A stretch of DNA of 64,000 nt from CAZMGV01 sp964621525 [NCBI: uncultured bacterium]. GTDB taxonomy: Bacteria; JAGRBM01. The DNA is taken from positions 41,732-105,731 of the forward strand of contig CAZUMS010000009.1 in NCBI GenBank assembly GCA_964621525.1. The letters are read 5' to 3'. A program made the translations under genes and the position numbers. The notes under the pieces were generated by a model. That model was not told where the DNA came from. It saw only the letters and a program-made list of their open reading frames with translations, and did not search any database. Below, one piece after another: positions 17,082 to 26,304 of the stretch (within the stretch, counting starts at the first letter, position 1; every line of letters begins with the position of its first letter).

Positions 17082-18815
17082 ATGAAAAGCCGCTGGCCGT
17101 ACCTGCTGATCGCCGCCGGGATTCTGACCGCCCTTATGGGGCAGGCAGTTCTCCGCTGGAACCGCCTCGGGGACGACGTCGAAATGACCGAACACAGGGA
17201 GACGGTCCGGGGCGGCGAGTTCGACGGGCTTGAGGTCTATTACCGCGTCTTCCGGCTGAAGGACCTGAAAACCCCGGCGCCGGCCGCGGTGGTCCAGCAC
17301 GGGTTCATGGCCTCGGGCGAATTTTACGACGCCAACTACAACCTGCCGCTGGCCCGGGCGGGCTATGTGGTCGCGTCCATCGATTTCCGGGGTCACGGCA
17401 ACACGGGCGGCTACATGCAGTTTCCCCGGCAGTTTCCGGCGGAAGGCTTCAAGGTCCTGCCCCGGCCCGAGGTCCGGTTGGTGTTCGAAGCCGTGTCGAG
17501 GCGTCCCGACGTGGACCCCTCGAAGGTGTCGCTCGTCGGACACTCCATGGGCGGCCATGCGGTGACGGACACGGCGCTCCTGTTCGACGGTGAGGCCGCG
17601 ACGGTCGCCATCGCCGGCATCAGCAATGCTGGGGATTTCGGGGCGGCCCGGAACTACCTCTTTCTGAACTGCCGCTACGATCAGTACATTTCCGCGGAGC
17701 GTTCGCTGGAAATGGCGAAACGGTTTTCGGACGGGCGCATCATGGCCCCCGGCCAGACGATGGGCAGCTTCAATGACGGCTCGGCACGGGGTTACGAGCT
17801 GTTCCCCGCCTGCGAGCACCTGATGGAGGCCTATCACCCCGGAATGTCGCGGGCCGTGATCTCCTGGCTGAACCGGGCGACGGGGCACGAGGGCCGCCTG
17901 CCCTCGAACGGCGAGTTGTGGACCGCTTACGTGCGCGGATGGACGGGGTCGGGGCTTGCGCTGCTCGGCGCGCTGCTCGCGGCGGGGGCGATCGTCTGGC
18001 TTTGGGGCGCGCGGATCGAGGGAGCCGCAACGGCCGGTTTCGTCCATGCGGTTCCGGAGCTTGCGGGCGGCCGGCTTCGCGAGGCCATTCACGAAGAAGC
18101 CCCGCACTGCGCGGACGAACCGCTCCAGCTCGTTCCGGGCCTCGCCGGCTGGAAGGTCTGGTCCGCCCTGTGGTTCCTTGCACCGCTGGCCGGATGGCCG
18201 CTCGTGCGGGTGTTCGGCCTCGTGCCGCTCGCCCTCGCGGGGCCGGTCCTCGCCATGCTCTGGGGCGGCGGGCTGCTGGCGTTCGCGGCGTTTTACCTCG
18301 GGACCACCGAGGACGAACGGGCGCCGGTCTGGGAGTGCCTGATCCGGGGCGCGGGGCCCTCGCGCATCCTGCTCGGGCTGTTCGCGGGCGGGATCGCATC
18401 GTTCGCCATCGCGGCCGCTTTCGGCGGTGCGGTGATTGACTACTGGCCCACCGTGCGGCGGCTCGAATTTTCCGTCCTGCTCATGGTGCTGCTCCTGCCG
18501 CCGGTCGCCGCCCTGCTGCTGTTCGTGCGGGCGGTGACGGGGCGCGGCTCCCGGGACTGGAAACTCCCGGTTCCGGAGATGGGGCTGCTGGCGCTGGCGG
18601 CGCCAGTGCTGCTTGCCGGGATGGCCGCCTTCCGGTGGTGGAACAAGATCATGCCGCTGGAATGGATCGGTTGTGCGGTTGCACTGGCCGCGCTCCAGCT
18701 TCCGCTGCTTCTCCTGCGCCGCCGGGACGAACTCATCGCCCGGATCGTTGCGGGAACCGTGTTCGCGGGATTCCTGCTCGGAAACCTGCTCCCCGCCGCC
18801 GTGTGGGAGCCCTGA
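17082..18815 (+). CDS. Alpha/beta hydrolase fused to a C-terminal membrane domain
   Basis: Protein of 577 aa with two parts. Residues ~1-20 are a membrane anchor (YLLIAAGILTALMG). Residues ~60-270 are an alpha/beta hydrolase: oxyanion region QHGFMASGEFYD, nucleophile elbow GHSMGGHA, late His in CEHLMEAYHPGMSR. From ~285 to the end there are about eight hydrophobic segments (WTGSGLALLGALLAAGAIVWLWG; LAMLWGGGLLAFAAFYLG; LEFSVLLMVLLLPPVAALLLF). The hydrolase would face the periplasm or outer leaflet, tethered by the membrane domain. ATG at 17082 was chosen because the anchor begins there. Substrate unknown; a lipid or ester is a guess from topology. Confidence 0.7.
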   Translation: MKSRWPYLLIAAGILTALMGQAVLRWNRLGDDVEMTEHRETVRGGEFDGLEVYYRVFRLKDLKTPAPAAVVQHGFMASGEFYDANYNLPLARAGYVVASIDFRGHGNTGGYMQFPRQFPAEGFKVLPRPEVRLVFEAVSRRPDVDPSKVSLVGHSMGGHAVTDTALLFDGEAATVAIAGISNAGDFGAARNYLFLNCRYDQYISAERSLEMAKRFSDGRIMAPGQTMGSFNDGSARGYELFPACEHLMEAYHPGMSRAVISWLNRATGHEGRLPSNGELWTAYVRGWTGSGLALLGALLAAGAIVWLWGARIEGAATAGFVHAVPELAGGRLREAIHEEAPHCADEPLQLVPGLAGWKVWSALWFLAPLAGWPLVRVFGLVPLALAGPVLAMLWGGGLLAFAAFYLGTTEDERAPVWECLIRGAGPSRILLGLFAGGIASFAIAAAFGGAVIDYWPTVRRLEFSVLLMVLLLPPVAALLLFVRAVTGRGSRDWKLPVPEMGLLALAAPVLLAGMAAFRWWNKIMPLEWIGCAVALAALQLPLLLLRRRDELIARIVAGTVFAGFLLGNLLPAAVWEP

Positions 18816-18818
18816 CCG

Positions 18819-20408
18819 TCACAGCGCGGCGAAGATGTCCTTCATCTCTTCCGAGGTAAGCCGGGATACCGTCGTCACCTTGTCTGAGAATTCCTTGACG
18901 GTGGCGGGTGTGTTGATGCCCATGTCCACGAGGATCGAGAAGACGGTCACTTCGAGGTCTTCCTTCATCCGCTTGAATTCGGAGAGCCAGCGCGAAGAGA
19001 CGACGCAGTCGCCGTCGGTGATAAACACGATGTCGCCGCGCTGCTTGTCGTCCCGCTCCAGTGAGTAGATCGCCTCCTGGAGAGGTTTCTCGAAGTCCGT
19101 GCCGCCGCCGATGAAATACTCGGCGAGATGCTCGATCTTCTCGATGCGGCGGTCCTTCTGCTCGTTCTTGGGGAACTCCATGACCGTGAGCGGGTCCTTC
19201 TTCGAGCCGAAGTGGATGGCCCGGAAGTTCCGCTTCTGGCGGGTGGCGATGTCGAGCATGGCGAGCGTCACGGCCTTGGACCAGAGCTCCTTCTCGCCTT
19301 CCATCGAATAGCTGCCGTCGATGCAGACCACGAGGGCGCCTTTGCCGCGCTCCTCGTCGCCCCGGAGGTTGTACTGGAGGAGCTTCCCTTCCACGAACCG
19401 GCGCATGAAATCCTTGCGCAGCACCGGATGCCGCAGGGCGAACAGTTCGGCGGGGATCAGCCGAGAGACGTCGTTGCCGAGCGTGACGTCGTACATCTCC
19501 TCGTGATGCTGGTGGACCCGGCGGCGCTGCTCGGCGAGGGCGAGCCGCTTGAACTTGCCGACCATCTTGGCGAGCCGCTTGAGCTTGTCGGAGGTCTGGA
19601 GCTTCCTGGCCAGCATGAGCCGCTGGTTCACGGCCATCCGCTGGTTCTTGCCCGATTCCTCGCCGAAGCCTTCCAGCAGTTCTTCCGAATCCTTCACGTC
19701 GTTCAGGGCCTGGTCGAAGCCCTCCTGGAGGGCGCGCTCCATGGCGCTCTGACGGGCGGGGTTTTCCTCGAAGTCCTGGACCTGCTGCTGGTAGCGCTCC
19801 TGGGTCTCGGACATCTCCTCCTTGGCCTGTTCGAGCCGCTCGCGGATCTTCTCCTCCATGTCCTCGGAGGCCTTGTAGTTCTCGAGCAGCTCCTCCAGCG
19901 AGTCGATCTCCTCCTGCTGCTGGGACATCTGCTGTTCGGCCTCGTGGAGATCGTTCATCTCCTCGGCCATCTCCTTCTGGATCTGGGAGAGGATGCCGGT
20001 GGCGAGGCTGTAGGTGGCGACGGCGGCGGACGGCTCGTTCATGATCGTGAACTTGCGCAGGTTCCGGAACTCCTGCCGCTGCATCGCCTGCTCGACGATG
20101 GAGCGGTTCTGCAGGTTGCTCTTCACGAGCGAGTCCGAGTCCGTGAGCCGGATGTTGTACTTGTAGAGCGAGGAAAACAGGTCCTGGAGCAGGGTCCCGA
20201 AGGGCGAGAACAAAGTCTCGCCCCGGCGTTTCAGTTCCGTGAGAACGGGCGAATCGTCCAGCATCTCGGCGAACATCATCCGGTCGAAGGCATCGTTCTC
20301 GACCGAATGGACCGACGAAGCCTGCATGAGCTCCTTCGGGTCCGCGGGCGCTTTCGGTTTCTTCCGGAAGTCGCCGCGCTGCTGGTCATTCGGCGGCGTG
20401 TAGGCCAT
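18819..20408 (-). CDS. VWA-domain protein, ViaA-like
   Basis: Protein of 529 aa. A long charged coiled-coil region (residues ~140-260, rich in EEL/QQQ/EKIRERLEQAKEEM) is followed by a C-terminal von Willebrand A domain with a complete MIDAS: CIDGSYSM (DxSxS), the Thr of GGGTDFEKPL, and the Asp of FITDGDC. The family (E. coli ViaA) acts with the MoxR AAA+ protein RavA, whose homologue is encoded immediately upstream with a gap of 19 nt. By family the pair chaperones or remodels membrane-associated respiratory complexes; the target here is unknown. Confidence 0.78.
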   Translation of the reverse strand: MAYTPPNDQQRGDFRKKPKAPADPKELMQASSVHSVENDAFDRMMFAEMLDDSPVLTELKRRGETLFSPFGTLLQDLFSSLYKYNIRLTDSDSLVKSNLQNRSIVEQAMQRQEFRNLRKFTIMNEPSAAVATYSLATGILSQIQKEMAEEMNDLHEAEQQMSQQQEEIDSLEELLENYKASEDMEEKIRERLEQAKEEMSETQERYQQQVQDFEENPARQSAMERALQEGFDQALNDVKDSEELLEGFGEESGKNQRMAVNQRLMLARKLQTSDKLKRLAKMVGKFKRLALAEQRRRVHQHHEEMYDVTLGNDVSRLIPAELFALRHPVLRKDFMRRFVEGKLLQYNLRGDEERGKGALVVCIDGSYSMEGEKELWSKAVTLAMLDIATRQKRNFRAIHFGSKKDPLTVMEFPKNEQKDRRIEKIEHLAEYFIGGGTDFEKPLQEAIYSLERDDKQRGDIVFITDGDCVVSSRWLSEFKRMKEDLEVTVFSILVDMGINTPATVKEFSDKVTTVSRLTSEEMKDIFAAL

Positions 20409-20427
20409 CGGGCCGTCTCTCCGCGCC

Positions 20428-21567
20428 TTACGGCGCCTCTTCGAGGCCGAGGCAGTTCTCGAGAATCTCGTTGTGCATCTTCTCGATCCTCACCCGGACG
20501 TCCTCGATCCGGCCGATGGAGCGGCCTTCCTGGCCGGCGCGCTTGATGACTTCGCCGATGCGGGAGTGGATCTTCTTGAACTTCGTGTGGGCCTCGATGC
20601 CAGCCTTCGTGCGCTCGTCTTCGTCCGCCCAGTCGCGTTTCGCGTAGGAAGAGATCTCCTGCGCCTGCTGGAGGAACTCCTCGGCGCGGCGGTCGAACGG
20701 GTTGGCGATGTCGTAGACGATGTTCTCGACCACGGGGATGTCGTCCGGCGTCGTCCAGAGGACGTTGCAGAGGATCATCAGGTCCGAATCGATCACATGG
20801 TCGCGGCCGTCCATGAAGGCGGCGGCCTTCAGCAGGCTCAGGGAGTTCCGGAACCGGCGGTCGGAAGGCTGGATGTTTTCCTTCTTCAGCTTGTTCCGGA
20901 GCGTCACCATCAGGTTGATGACGAGGTCCGAGATCTCGACGGCGCCCGTCTCCTTCTGGAGTTCGGACAGTTCCTTCAGGCTGATGCGCGTCAGTTTCGT
21001 CTGCGGCTTCAGCGACAGCATCTGGACGAAATTCTGGTCGTCCTCCAGGTATTTCACGAGGTAGCGGAGCATGAACCGGTCGTAGAGGGCGGTGAGCTCC
21101 TCCTCGTCGGGCAGCTCGTTCGACGCCCCGAACAGGGACACGAGCGGCGCGTCCTGCGGCTTGTCGCCGTTGTGGAACTTGCGCTCGTTGATGAGGGAGA
21201 GCAGCGCGTTCAGGATCGAGCTGTTCGCCTTGAAGATTTCGTCGAGGAACGCCACATGCGCCACCGGCAGCTTGTCGCGCGGGATGCGGGTGTACTCGTC
21301 CTTCTCCAGCGCCTTCAGCGAGATGGGCCCGAAGATTTCCTCCGGCGTCGTGAACTTCGTGAGCAGCCACTGGAAGTAGCTCGCTCCCTCGATGCGCTTG
21401 CACAGCTCGTCGGCGAGCATCGACTTCGCCGTGCCCGGCGGGCCGATAAGGAGCACATGCTCCTTGGCGAGCAGGGCGGCCAGCGCCCCGTCGATCAGTT
21501 CCTCGCGCTCGATGAAGGTGTGCTTGAGTTCGGTACGGATGCTCTGGATGGGGTTGGCTTGGGCCAC
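20428..21567 (-). CDS. MoxR-family AAA+ ATPase, RavA-like
   Basis: Protein of 379 aa. Walker A GPPGTAKS is at residues 42-49, Walker B VAFLDEIFK near 110, sensor segment LFGASNELPDEEELTALYDRFMLR near 155-180. The sequence around FTTPEEIFGPISLKALEKDEYTRI is the hallmark insertion of the MoxR/RavA group. The start is GTG at 21567 behind GAGGTGA. It lacks the extended LARA domain of E. coli RavA, judging from length. It forms an operon with the VWA gene downstream. Confidence 0.8.
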   Translation of the reverse strand: MAQANPIQSIRTELKHTFIEREELIDGALAALLAKEHVLLIGPPGTAKSMLADELCKRIEGASYFQWLLTKFTTPEEIFGPISLKALEKDEYTRIPRDKLPVAHVAFLDEIFKANSSILNALLSLINERKFHNGDKPQDAPLVSLFGASNELPDEEELTALYDRFMLRYLVKYLEDDQNFVQMLSLKPQTKLTRISLKELSELQKETGAVEISDLVINLMVTLRNKLKKENIQPSDRRFRNSLSLLKAAAFMDGRDHVIDSDLMILCNVLWTTPDDIPVVENIVYDIANPFDRRAEEFLQQAQEISSYAKRDWADEDERTKAGIEAHTKFKKIHSRIGEVIKRAGQEGRSIGRIEDVRVRIEKMHNEILENCLGLEEAP

Positions 21568-21775
21568 TGAATCACCTCGGGCGGTTGCGCGGCCCCCCTC
21601 CGGACCTTGCGCACCGGTAACCGGAAACTAGCTTATTCGCCCGGCGAACGAAGGGAAAGCGGTGCCCCTGACGGGCAGCGGGTTAAAATTGGGTGAGGGG
21701 GGAGTCCGCTGCCGCCCAACCTGAGCGGAACCGCCGGAGCCTGCCAGAATAATCCCGCCATCCCCTGAGGGGGCC
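21568..21775. other. Intergenic region between the cNMP-fold gene and ravA-like gene
   Basis: About 200 bases, likely carrying the promoter of the ravA-like/viaA-like operon on the minus strand. A small GC hairpin (CCCCTGAGGGG at 21765-21775) lies just after the stop of the upstream cNMP-fold gene and could aid termination, but it lacks a T-run. Confidence 0.35.
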
Positions 21776-22261
21776 TCAGACGCTCTTGCCGACGTTTTCC
21801 TTGAGCTTCTTGGAGAGTTTCTTTTCCGTGTAGAGGACTTCGTTCGTCGCCCGGAGCCGGGTGCACAGGCTCATGCAGAAGTGCTCGAGGAATTTCACGC
21901 CGATGGACGGGTGGTTGTCGATCAGCGAGCGGTATTTCATGCGCGAGAGGAAGTAGGTGGTCGTCGTGCCCTTGGCCACGCAGTCGGCGGTCGTGGGTTT
22001 CTTGTCGACAAGGCTGATTTCGCCGAAGTGCTCGCCCTTGGCGAGCGTGGCGAATACCTCGAGCTGGTCGCCCTGGCGGCGGCAGACCTGGACCTCGCCG
22101 CTCGCGATGCAGTGGAAGCCTTCACCGATCGTCCGTTCGCGGATGATGATCTCGCCGTCCTTCCAGGTCTTCTGGTCCATCTGGGCGGCGACTTTTTCCA
22201 GCTCGTCCGGCGTGAAACCGTGGAAGAGCGTGATATTCCTGATCTGGTCGGTCGGAACCAT
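21776..22261 (-). CDS. Cyclic-nucleotide-binding-fold protein, 161 aa
   Basis: Stand-alone beta-roll domain: FHGFTPDELEKVAAQM (N-terminal helix), DGEIIIRERTIGEGFHCIASGEVQV, GEHFGEISLVDKKPTTADC. The phosphate-binding cassette keeps FGE but has Thr-Thr-Ala where cNMP binders have Arg-(Ala/Ser)-Ala, so the Arg that holds the cyclic phosphate is missing. There is no DNA-binding domain, unlike CRP; the tail is Lys-rich. It may sense another ligand or act as an interaction module. It follows murJ by 104 nt on the same strand. Confidence 0.75.
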   Translation of the reverse strand: MVPTDQIRNITLFHGFTPDELEKVAAQMDQKTWKDGEIIIRERTIGEGFHCIASGEVQVCRRQGDQLEVFATLAKGEHFGEISLVDKKPTTADCVAKGTTTTYFLSRMKYRSLIDNHPSIGVKFLEHFCMSLCTRLRATNEVLYTEKKLSKKLKENVGKSV

Positions 22262-22365
22262 CTGGGCGAAACCTCTCCGTGAACTTCCCGGGAAACCCCT
22301 GACAAGACTGCCTGAAGTCCGAAACTAACCCATCGGAACCGGGGAGCCAAGAAGGCGGGGAGGGG

Positions 22366-23982
22366 CTAGAGGCCCAGTTTCCGGCGGATTTTTCCGAGGA
22401 TCCCGAACAGCTCGTCGGCTTCTTCCGCCCTGAGGAGCCTGAGCAGCAGGGCGTAGACGATCACGGCGGCGCCGATGGGGGCAAAGGTTTCGAGGAGCCG
22501 GGTGGCCGCCCGGCCGAGCCCTGCGCCGGCAAGGGCGGGTGCGAGTACGGCATGAAGACCCCAGGCGGCTCCGCCGGTGACGAGGGCCGCCGTGCCCAGC
22601 TTGAGGACCGAGCCGGCCAGTTCCCGGCCGTCCAGGCCGCCCAGCAGGCGTCCCGCCGCGACGAGCTGGATGGCGGCACTGGTCAGCGTTCCGAGCGAGC
22701 TGCCGAGGGCGAGACCCCAGGCCCCGAGCCGCCGGTAGAGGACCCAGTTGAAGACGAGGTTCACGAGGACGCCGCAGACCGAGGCGATTACCGGGAACCG
22801 GGGCCGGTTGAGGGCGTAAAAGACCGGGGAGAGCACCTTCCCGGACGAGGCGAACACGAGCCCGGCAAGATAGGCGCACAGGACGGCGGCGGTCCCGGCC
22901 GTGTCTTCGGCGGTGAACCGGCCGTACTGGAAGATAAGCCGCACGACGGGCTCCGAGAGGACGGCGAGCCCCACGGCCGAGGGCAGCGTGAGGAGCAGGA
23001 CGTTCCGGATCGCCCGGGAGGTCTGGTGCCGCAGGCCCGCGAGATCACCCCTGGCGGCGGCTTCGGCGGCGGCGGTGGCCGACACGGTGCCGAGCGCCAC
23101 GCCGAAGAGCCCGATCGGCAGGTAGTAGAGCCGGAAGGCGTAGTTCAGGTGCGAGAGCGGCCCGTCGCCCAGTTTCGAGGCGAAGACCGAGTTCACGAAA
23201 ATATTGATCTGGACGATGGCGAGGCCGAGAACGGCGGGACCCATCAGGGAGAGGATCCGCCGGATGCCGGGATCCTGCCAGGCCCCTTTCAGCGAGAGCC
23301 CGAACCGGTAGCCGGCGGCACCGAGCTGGGGGACCTGCACGAAGAGCTGCGCGAGTCCGGCAAGGATCACCGCTGCCGACCAGGCCCAGGCGGCCCGGAT
23401 CGGGTCGTCCGTGAGCAGGTAGATGGCGCCCCCCGCCACGATGGAGACGACGTTGAAGAGGGCGGGGGCGATGGCGGGGACGAAGAACCGGCGGTTCGCG
23501 TTCAGGACACCCATGACGAGGGCCGTCGCCGAGATCACGGGCAGGAACGGCATCATGACGCGGGTGAGCTGGACGGCGAGTTCGTGCTTCTCGCCCGAGG
23601 CGGCGAAACCGGGGGCGATGAGGTCCACCACCGTGCCCGCGAACGTCACGGCGAGCAGCGTCAGGGTGCCGGTGACTAGCAGAGACGCGCCGAGGGCGAG
23701 CCGGAAAAGGTTCTGGGCGGAGTCGCGGCCCTCGTTCGTCTGCCGGTCGGTGAAGACCGGAACAAAGGCGGCCGAGAGCGCCCCCTCGGCGAACATGTCG
23801 CGCAGGAGGTTCGGGATCCGGAAGGCGATCACGTAGGCGTCGGCCACCCACGAGGCGCCGAACAGGGCGGCGAACAGCGTCTCGCGGAGGACGCCGAGAA
23901 CGCGGGACGCGAGCACGGCGAGGGTGATGGGCCCCGCCGCAGCGAGCTGTCCGCCGGTTTTCGGGGGAGTTTCTTCAGCCAC
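22366..23982 (-). CDS. murJ: Lipid II flippase MurJ (MviN family)
   Basis: Integral membrane protein of 538 aa with about 14 helices. MurJ landmarks: LRETLFAALFGASWVADAYVIAFRIPNLLRDMFAEGALSAAFVPVF at the N-terminus, with the conserved RIPN-LR-FAEG stretch, and IPVF-type loops. It moves lipid-linked peptidoglycan precursor across the inner membrane. The start is four bases from the stop of the alpha/beta hydrolase gene upstream, suggesting a shared message. Length is close to the family norm. Confidence 0.92.
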   Translation of the reverse strand: MAEETPPKTGGQLAAAGPITLAVLASRVLGVLRETLFAALFGASWVADAYVIAFRIPNLLRDMFAEGALSAAFVPVFTDRQTNEGRDSAQNLFRLALGASLLVTGTLTLLAVTFAGTVVDLIAPGFAASGEKHELAVQLTRVMMPFLPVISATALVMGVLNANRRFFVPAIAPALFNVVSIVAGGAIYLLTDDPIRAAWAWSAAVILAGLAQLFVQVPQLGAAGYRFGLSLKGAWQDPGIRRILSLMGPAVLGLAIVQINIFVNSVFASKLGDGPLSHLNYAFRLYYLPIGLFGVALGTVSATAAAEAAARGDLAGLRHQTSRAIRNVLLLTLPSAVGLAVLSEPVVRLIFQYGRFTAEDTAGTAAVLCAYLAGLVFASSGKVLSPVFYALNRPRFPVIASVCGVLVNLVFNWVLYRRLGAWGLALGSSLGTLTSAAIQLVAAGRLLGGLDGRELAGSVLKLGTAALVTGGAAWGLHAVLAPALAGAGLGRAATRLLETFAPIGAAVIVYALLLRLLRAEEADELFGILGKIRRKLGL

Positions 23983-23985
23983 CCG

Positions 23986-24780
23986 TCAGGAGTCTTTCAG
24001 GAAGCCGATCACATGCCGGTTGGCGGGGCGGGCGGCCTCGACGAAGAAGCCGTGCCCGGCCTTGGGCAGTTTCACGAGCTTCGCCTTGGGAATAGAGCCG
24101 GCGAGGAGATCCGAGTGCTCGGGCGGGATCAGGACGTCGTCGGCGCCCGTGATGACCAGCGTGTCGTGGAAGATGTCTTTCAGCCGGTGGCGCGTGTCGT
24201 GGGCCATGATGGCGTTCATCTGGCCCATGAGCCCCCGGACCGGGGCCATGTTGGCGAGCGAGACGCCCAGCACCTCGTCGACGAGCGCCTTCTCCCGCTC
24301 GATGAATTCGGGGACGAACAGGATGTCGAGGGATTCGCGCGCGATCTGCTCGCGCGGCAGTCCGGGCCGCGGCATCAGCTTGGCGAGCACGGCCGGGTCC
24401 GGCGGCTTGTGGCCCATGGCGGGGGTCGTGCAGGCGAGGATGAGCTTGCGGACGCGGGTCGGGTGTTCCAGCGCGATGTACTGGGAGATCATTCCTCCCA
24501 TGGAGGCGCCCATGACGTGGGCGGAGTCGATCCCCAGGTGATCGAGCAGCGCCATGGCGTCGGCGGCCATGTCGGAGAGCGTCCACTCCTTCTTGGGGAG
24601 CTGCGTCTTGCCGACGCCCCGGTTGTCGAACTGGATCACCTGGAAATGGTCCTTCAGCTCGTCCACCTGCCACTTCCACCAGTGGTGCGTGGAGCCGAAG
24701 CCCATGATGAGGAGCAGCGGGTCGCCGCTTCCGCAGGTTTCGTAATAGATGTCGAGGCCGGGGGTATTCGCGATCGGCAT
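23986..24780 (-). CDS. Alpha/beta hydrolase
   Basis: Soluble protein of 264 aa of the 3-oxoadipate enol-lactonase/haloperoxidase-like branch. Nucleophile elbow GASMGGM (Ser), acid Asp in TGADDVLIP, base His in KAGHGFF, and the oxyanion loop IMGFGSTHHWW. The FDNRGVGKT motif after strand 4 is typical. The substrate cannot be told. It is directly upstream of murJ (3-nt gap), which may be operon convenience and not function. Confidence 0.8.
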   Translation of the reverse strand: MPIANTPGLDIYYETCGSGDPLLLIMGFGSTHHWWKWQVDELKDHFQVIQFDNRGVGKTQLPKKEWTLSDMAADAMALLDHLGIDSAHVMGASMGGMISQYIALEHPTRVRKLILACTTPAMGHKPPDPAVLAKLMPRPGLPREQIARESLDILFVPEFIEREKALVDEVLGVSLANMAPVRGLMGQMNAIMAHDTRHRLKDIFHDTLVITGADDVLIPPEHSDLLAGSIPKAKLVKLPKAGHGFFVEAARPANRHVIGFLKDS

Positions 24781-24921
24781 GGGGGGATTGTTACCGGAGC
24801 CGGACCGCCGGGGAAAGGGGGAGGTCCGGAACGGGCCGAAGGGCCGTTTTCCCCCTTGCCTGACCGGCGCTTTCCATGCAGCATGACGCGCGCGTCAGTT
24901 GGCGCAGGGAGAGATTGTTTC

Positions 24922-26301
24922 ATGGACCAGAAGCAGGTGGTGGTGGCGGGTTCCGGGCTCGCGGGTCTGGCGGCGGCGGTGCACCTCGCGAAGGCCGGCC
25001 ACAAGGTCACACTGGTCGAAGCGAAGCCGTTTCTCGGCGGACGGACCTATTCGTTCCGGGACAAGACCACGGGTGAACTCGTGGACAACGGACAGCACGT
25101 CCTCACGACGACCTACGATGCGACGTTCGAACTGCTCCGCATCATCGGCACCTTCGACAAGATCCACTTTCCCGACCGGCTCCAGACCTTCTTCAAGGAC
25201 CAGAAGTTCGGCGACCACTGGCTCCGGGGGCCCAAACTGCCGGGTCCGCTGGCGCCGCTCGGCGGTCTGGTGGCGATGCTGCAGCTGAAGAGCCTCACCC
25301 TGGCCGACAAGCTGGCGGTGCTCAGGTCGCTTCCGAAACTGGGCGTGCTGCGGAACGGAGTCCCTGACCGGCTGGACCGGCTCACGGTGGAGGAGTGGTT
25401 CGACGAGATGGGCATTCCGAAGGCGGCCCGCCGCGCGTTCTGGGATCCGTTCACGATCTCGACGCTGAACGAGAAACCCTGGCGCGTGAGCGCCCACCTG
25501 CTCGGGCAGCTCCTCCGCTGGGGTTTCGTCGCGGGCAGGGACCGCGGCCCCTCGCTCGGCTATCCGACCGTCTCCATGGACGAGTTCTACGTCTCCCCGT
25601 CGGCCAAATACCTGGAGGGCCGGGGCGCGGAGATCCTGCTCGGCGATCCGGTGGTGGACGTGGACGTCTCGGCCGCGGGCCAGCGGGTGAATTCAGTGCG
25701 CCTGAAAAGCGGGCGCGAGCTCAGGGCGGACGCCTATGTGCTGGCGCTGGCCCCGCAGGGGATGGCGAAGCTGGTGAAGGATACGTCTCTCGGCGAGGAT
25801 CCGTTCTTCCAGAAGGTCACGAAGATCCAGGAGGCTCCCATCGTCGGCATCAACCTCTGGTTCGACCAGCGGCTCCACATGACCAATTCGTTCGAGGGTC
25901 TCATCGACTCGCCCATCGAGTGGGTGTTCGACCGCACGGCCATGCACGGGAAGGAAAGCGGGCCGGGACGGTATTTCTACACGCTCATCGTGAGCGCGTC
26001 GTGGGACATGATGGACAAGAAGAATGCGCAGATCATGGAGATTGCGATGGACGAGATCCATACGCATTATCCCGAGACGCGGAACTTCAAACTCGTCCAC
26101 TCGTCGGTGGTCCGCGAACCCACGGCGACGTTCTCCGGCGTGCCCGGCTTCAAGGACCTGCGCTGCAAGCAGAGGACCCCGGTCGGGAACCTGTTCCTCG
26201 CCGGCGACTGGACCGACACGGGACTTCCCTCGACGATGGAGTCGGCGGTAGTCTCGGGGGTGAAGGCGGTGCGGGAAGTCGAGCGGTATTTCGGCCGCTG
26301 A
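24922..26301 (+). CDS. hpnE: FAD-dependent hydroxysqualene dehydroxylase-like oxidoreductase
   Basis: Protein of 459 aa with a dinucleotide-binding start (VVVAGSGLAGLAAAVHLAKAGHKVTLVEA, GxGxxG) and the motif LVDNGQHVLTTTYDATFELLRIIG, which is characteristic of HpnE and separates it from phytoene desaturases. The C-terminal FAD motif LFLAGDWTDTGLPSTMESAVVSG is present. HpnE reduces hydroxysqualene to squalene in the HpnCDE route to hopanoids. hpnC, hpnD and a squalene-hopene cyclase are not in the window. ATG at 24922 starts the Rossmann fold directly; the open frame upstream runs antisense to the neighbouring hydrolase gene and is ignored. Confidence 0.75.
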   Translation: MDQKQVVVAGSGLAGLAAAVHLAKAGHKVTLVEAKPFLGGRTYSFRDKTTGELVDNGQHVLTTTYDATFELLRIIGTFDKIHFPDRLQTFFKDQKFGDHWLRGPKLPGPLAPLGGLVAMLQLKSLTLADKLAVLRSLPKLGVLRNGVPDRLDRLTVEEWFDEMGIPKAARRAFWDPFTISTLNEKPWRVSAHLLGQLLRWGFVAGRDRGPSLGYPTVSMDEFYVSPSAKYLEGRGAEILLGDPVVDVDVSAAGQRVNSVRLKSGRELRADAYVLALAPQGMAKLVKDTSLGEDPFFQKVTKIQEAPIVGINLWFDQRLHMTNSFEGLIDSPIEWVFDRTAMHGKESGPGRYFYTLIVSASWDMMDKKNAQIMEIAMDEIHTHYPETRNFKLVHSSVVREPTATFSGVPGFKDLRCKQRTPVGNLFLAGDWTDTGLPSTMESAVVSGVKAVREVERYFGR

Positions 26302-26304
26302 CCG

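Noticed and set aside
24830-24848. AACGG...CCGTT hairpin with T-run between the hydrolase and hpnE genes as a terminator
   Set aside because: The genes are divergent, so no message should end here, and the stem has an internal mismatch.
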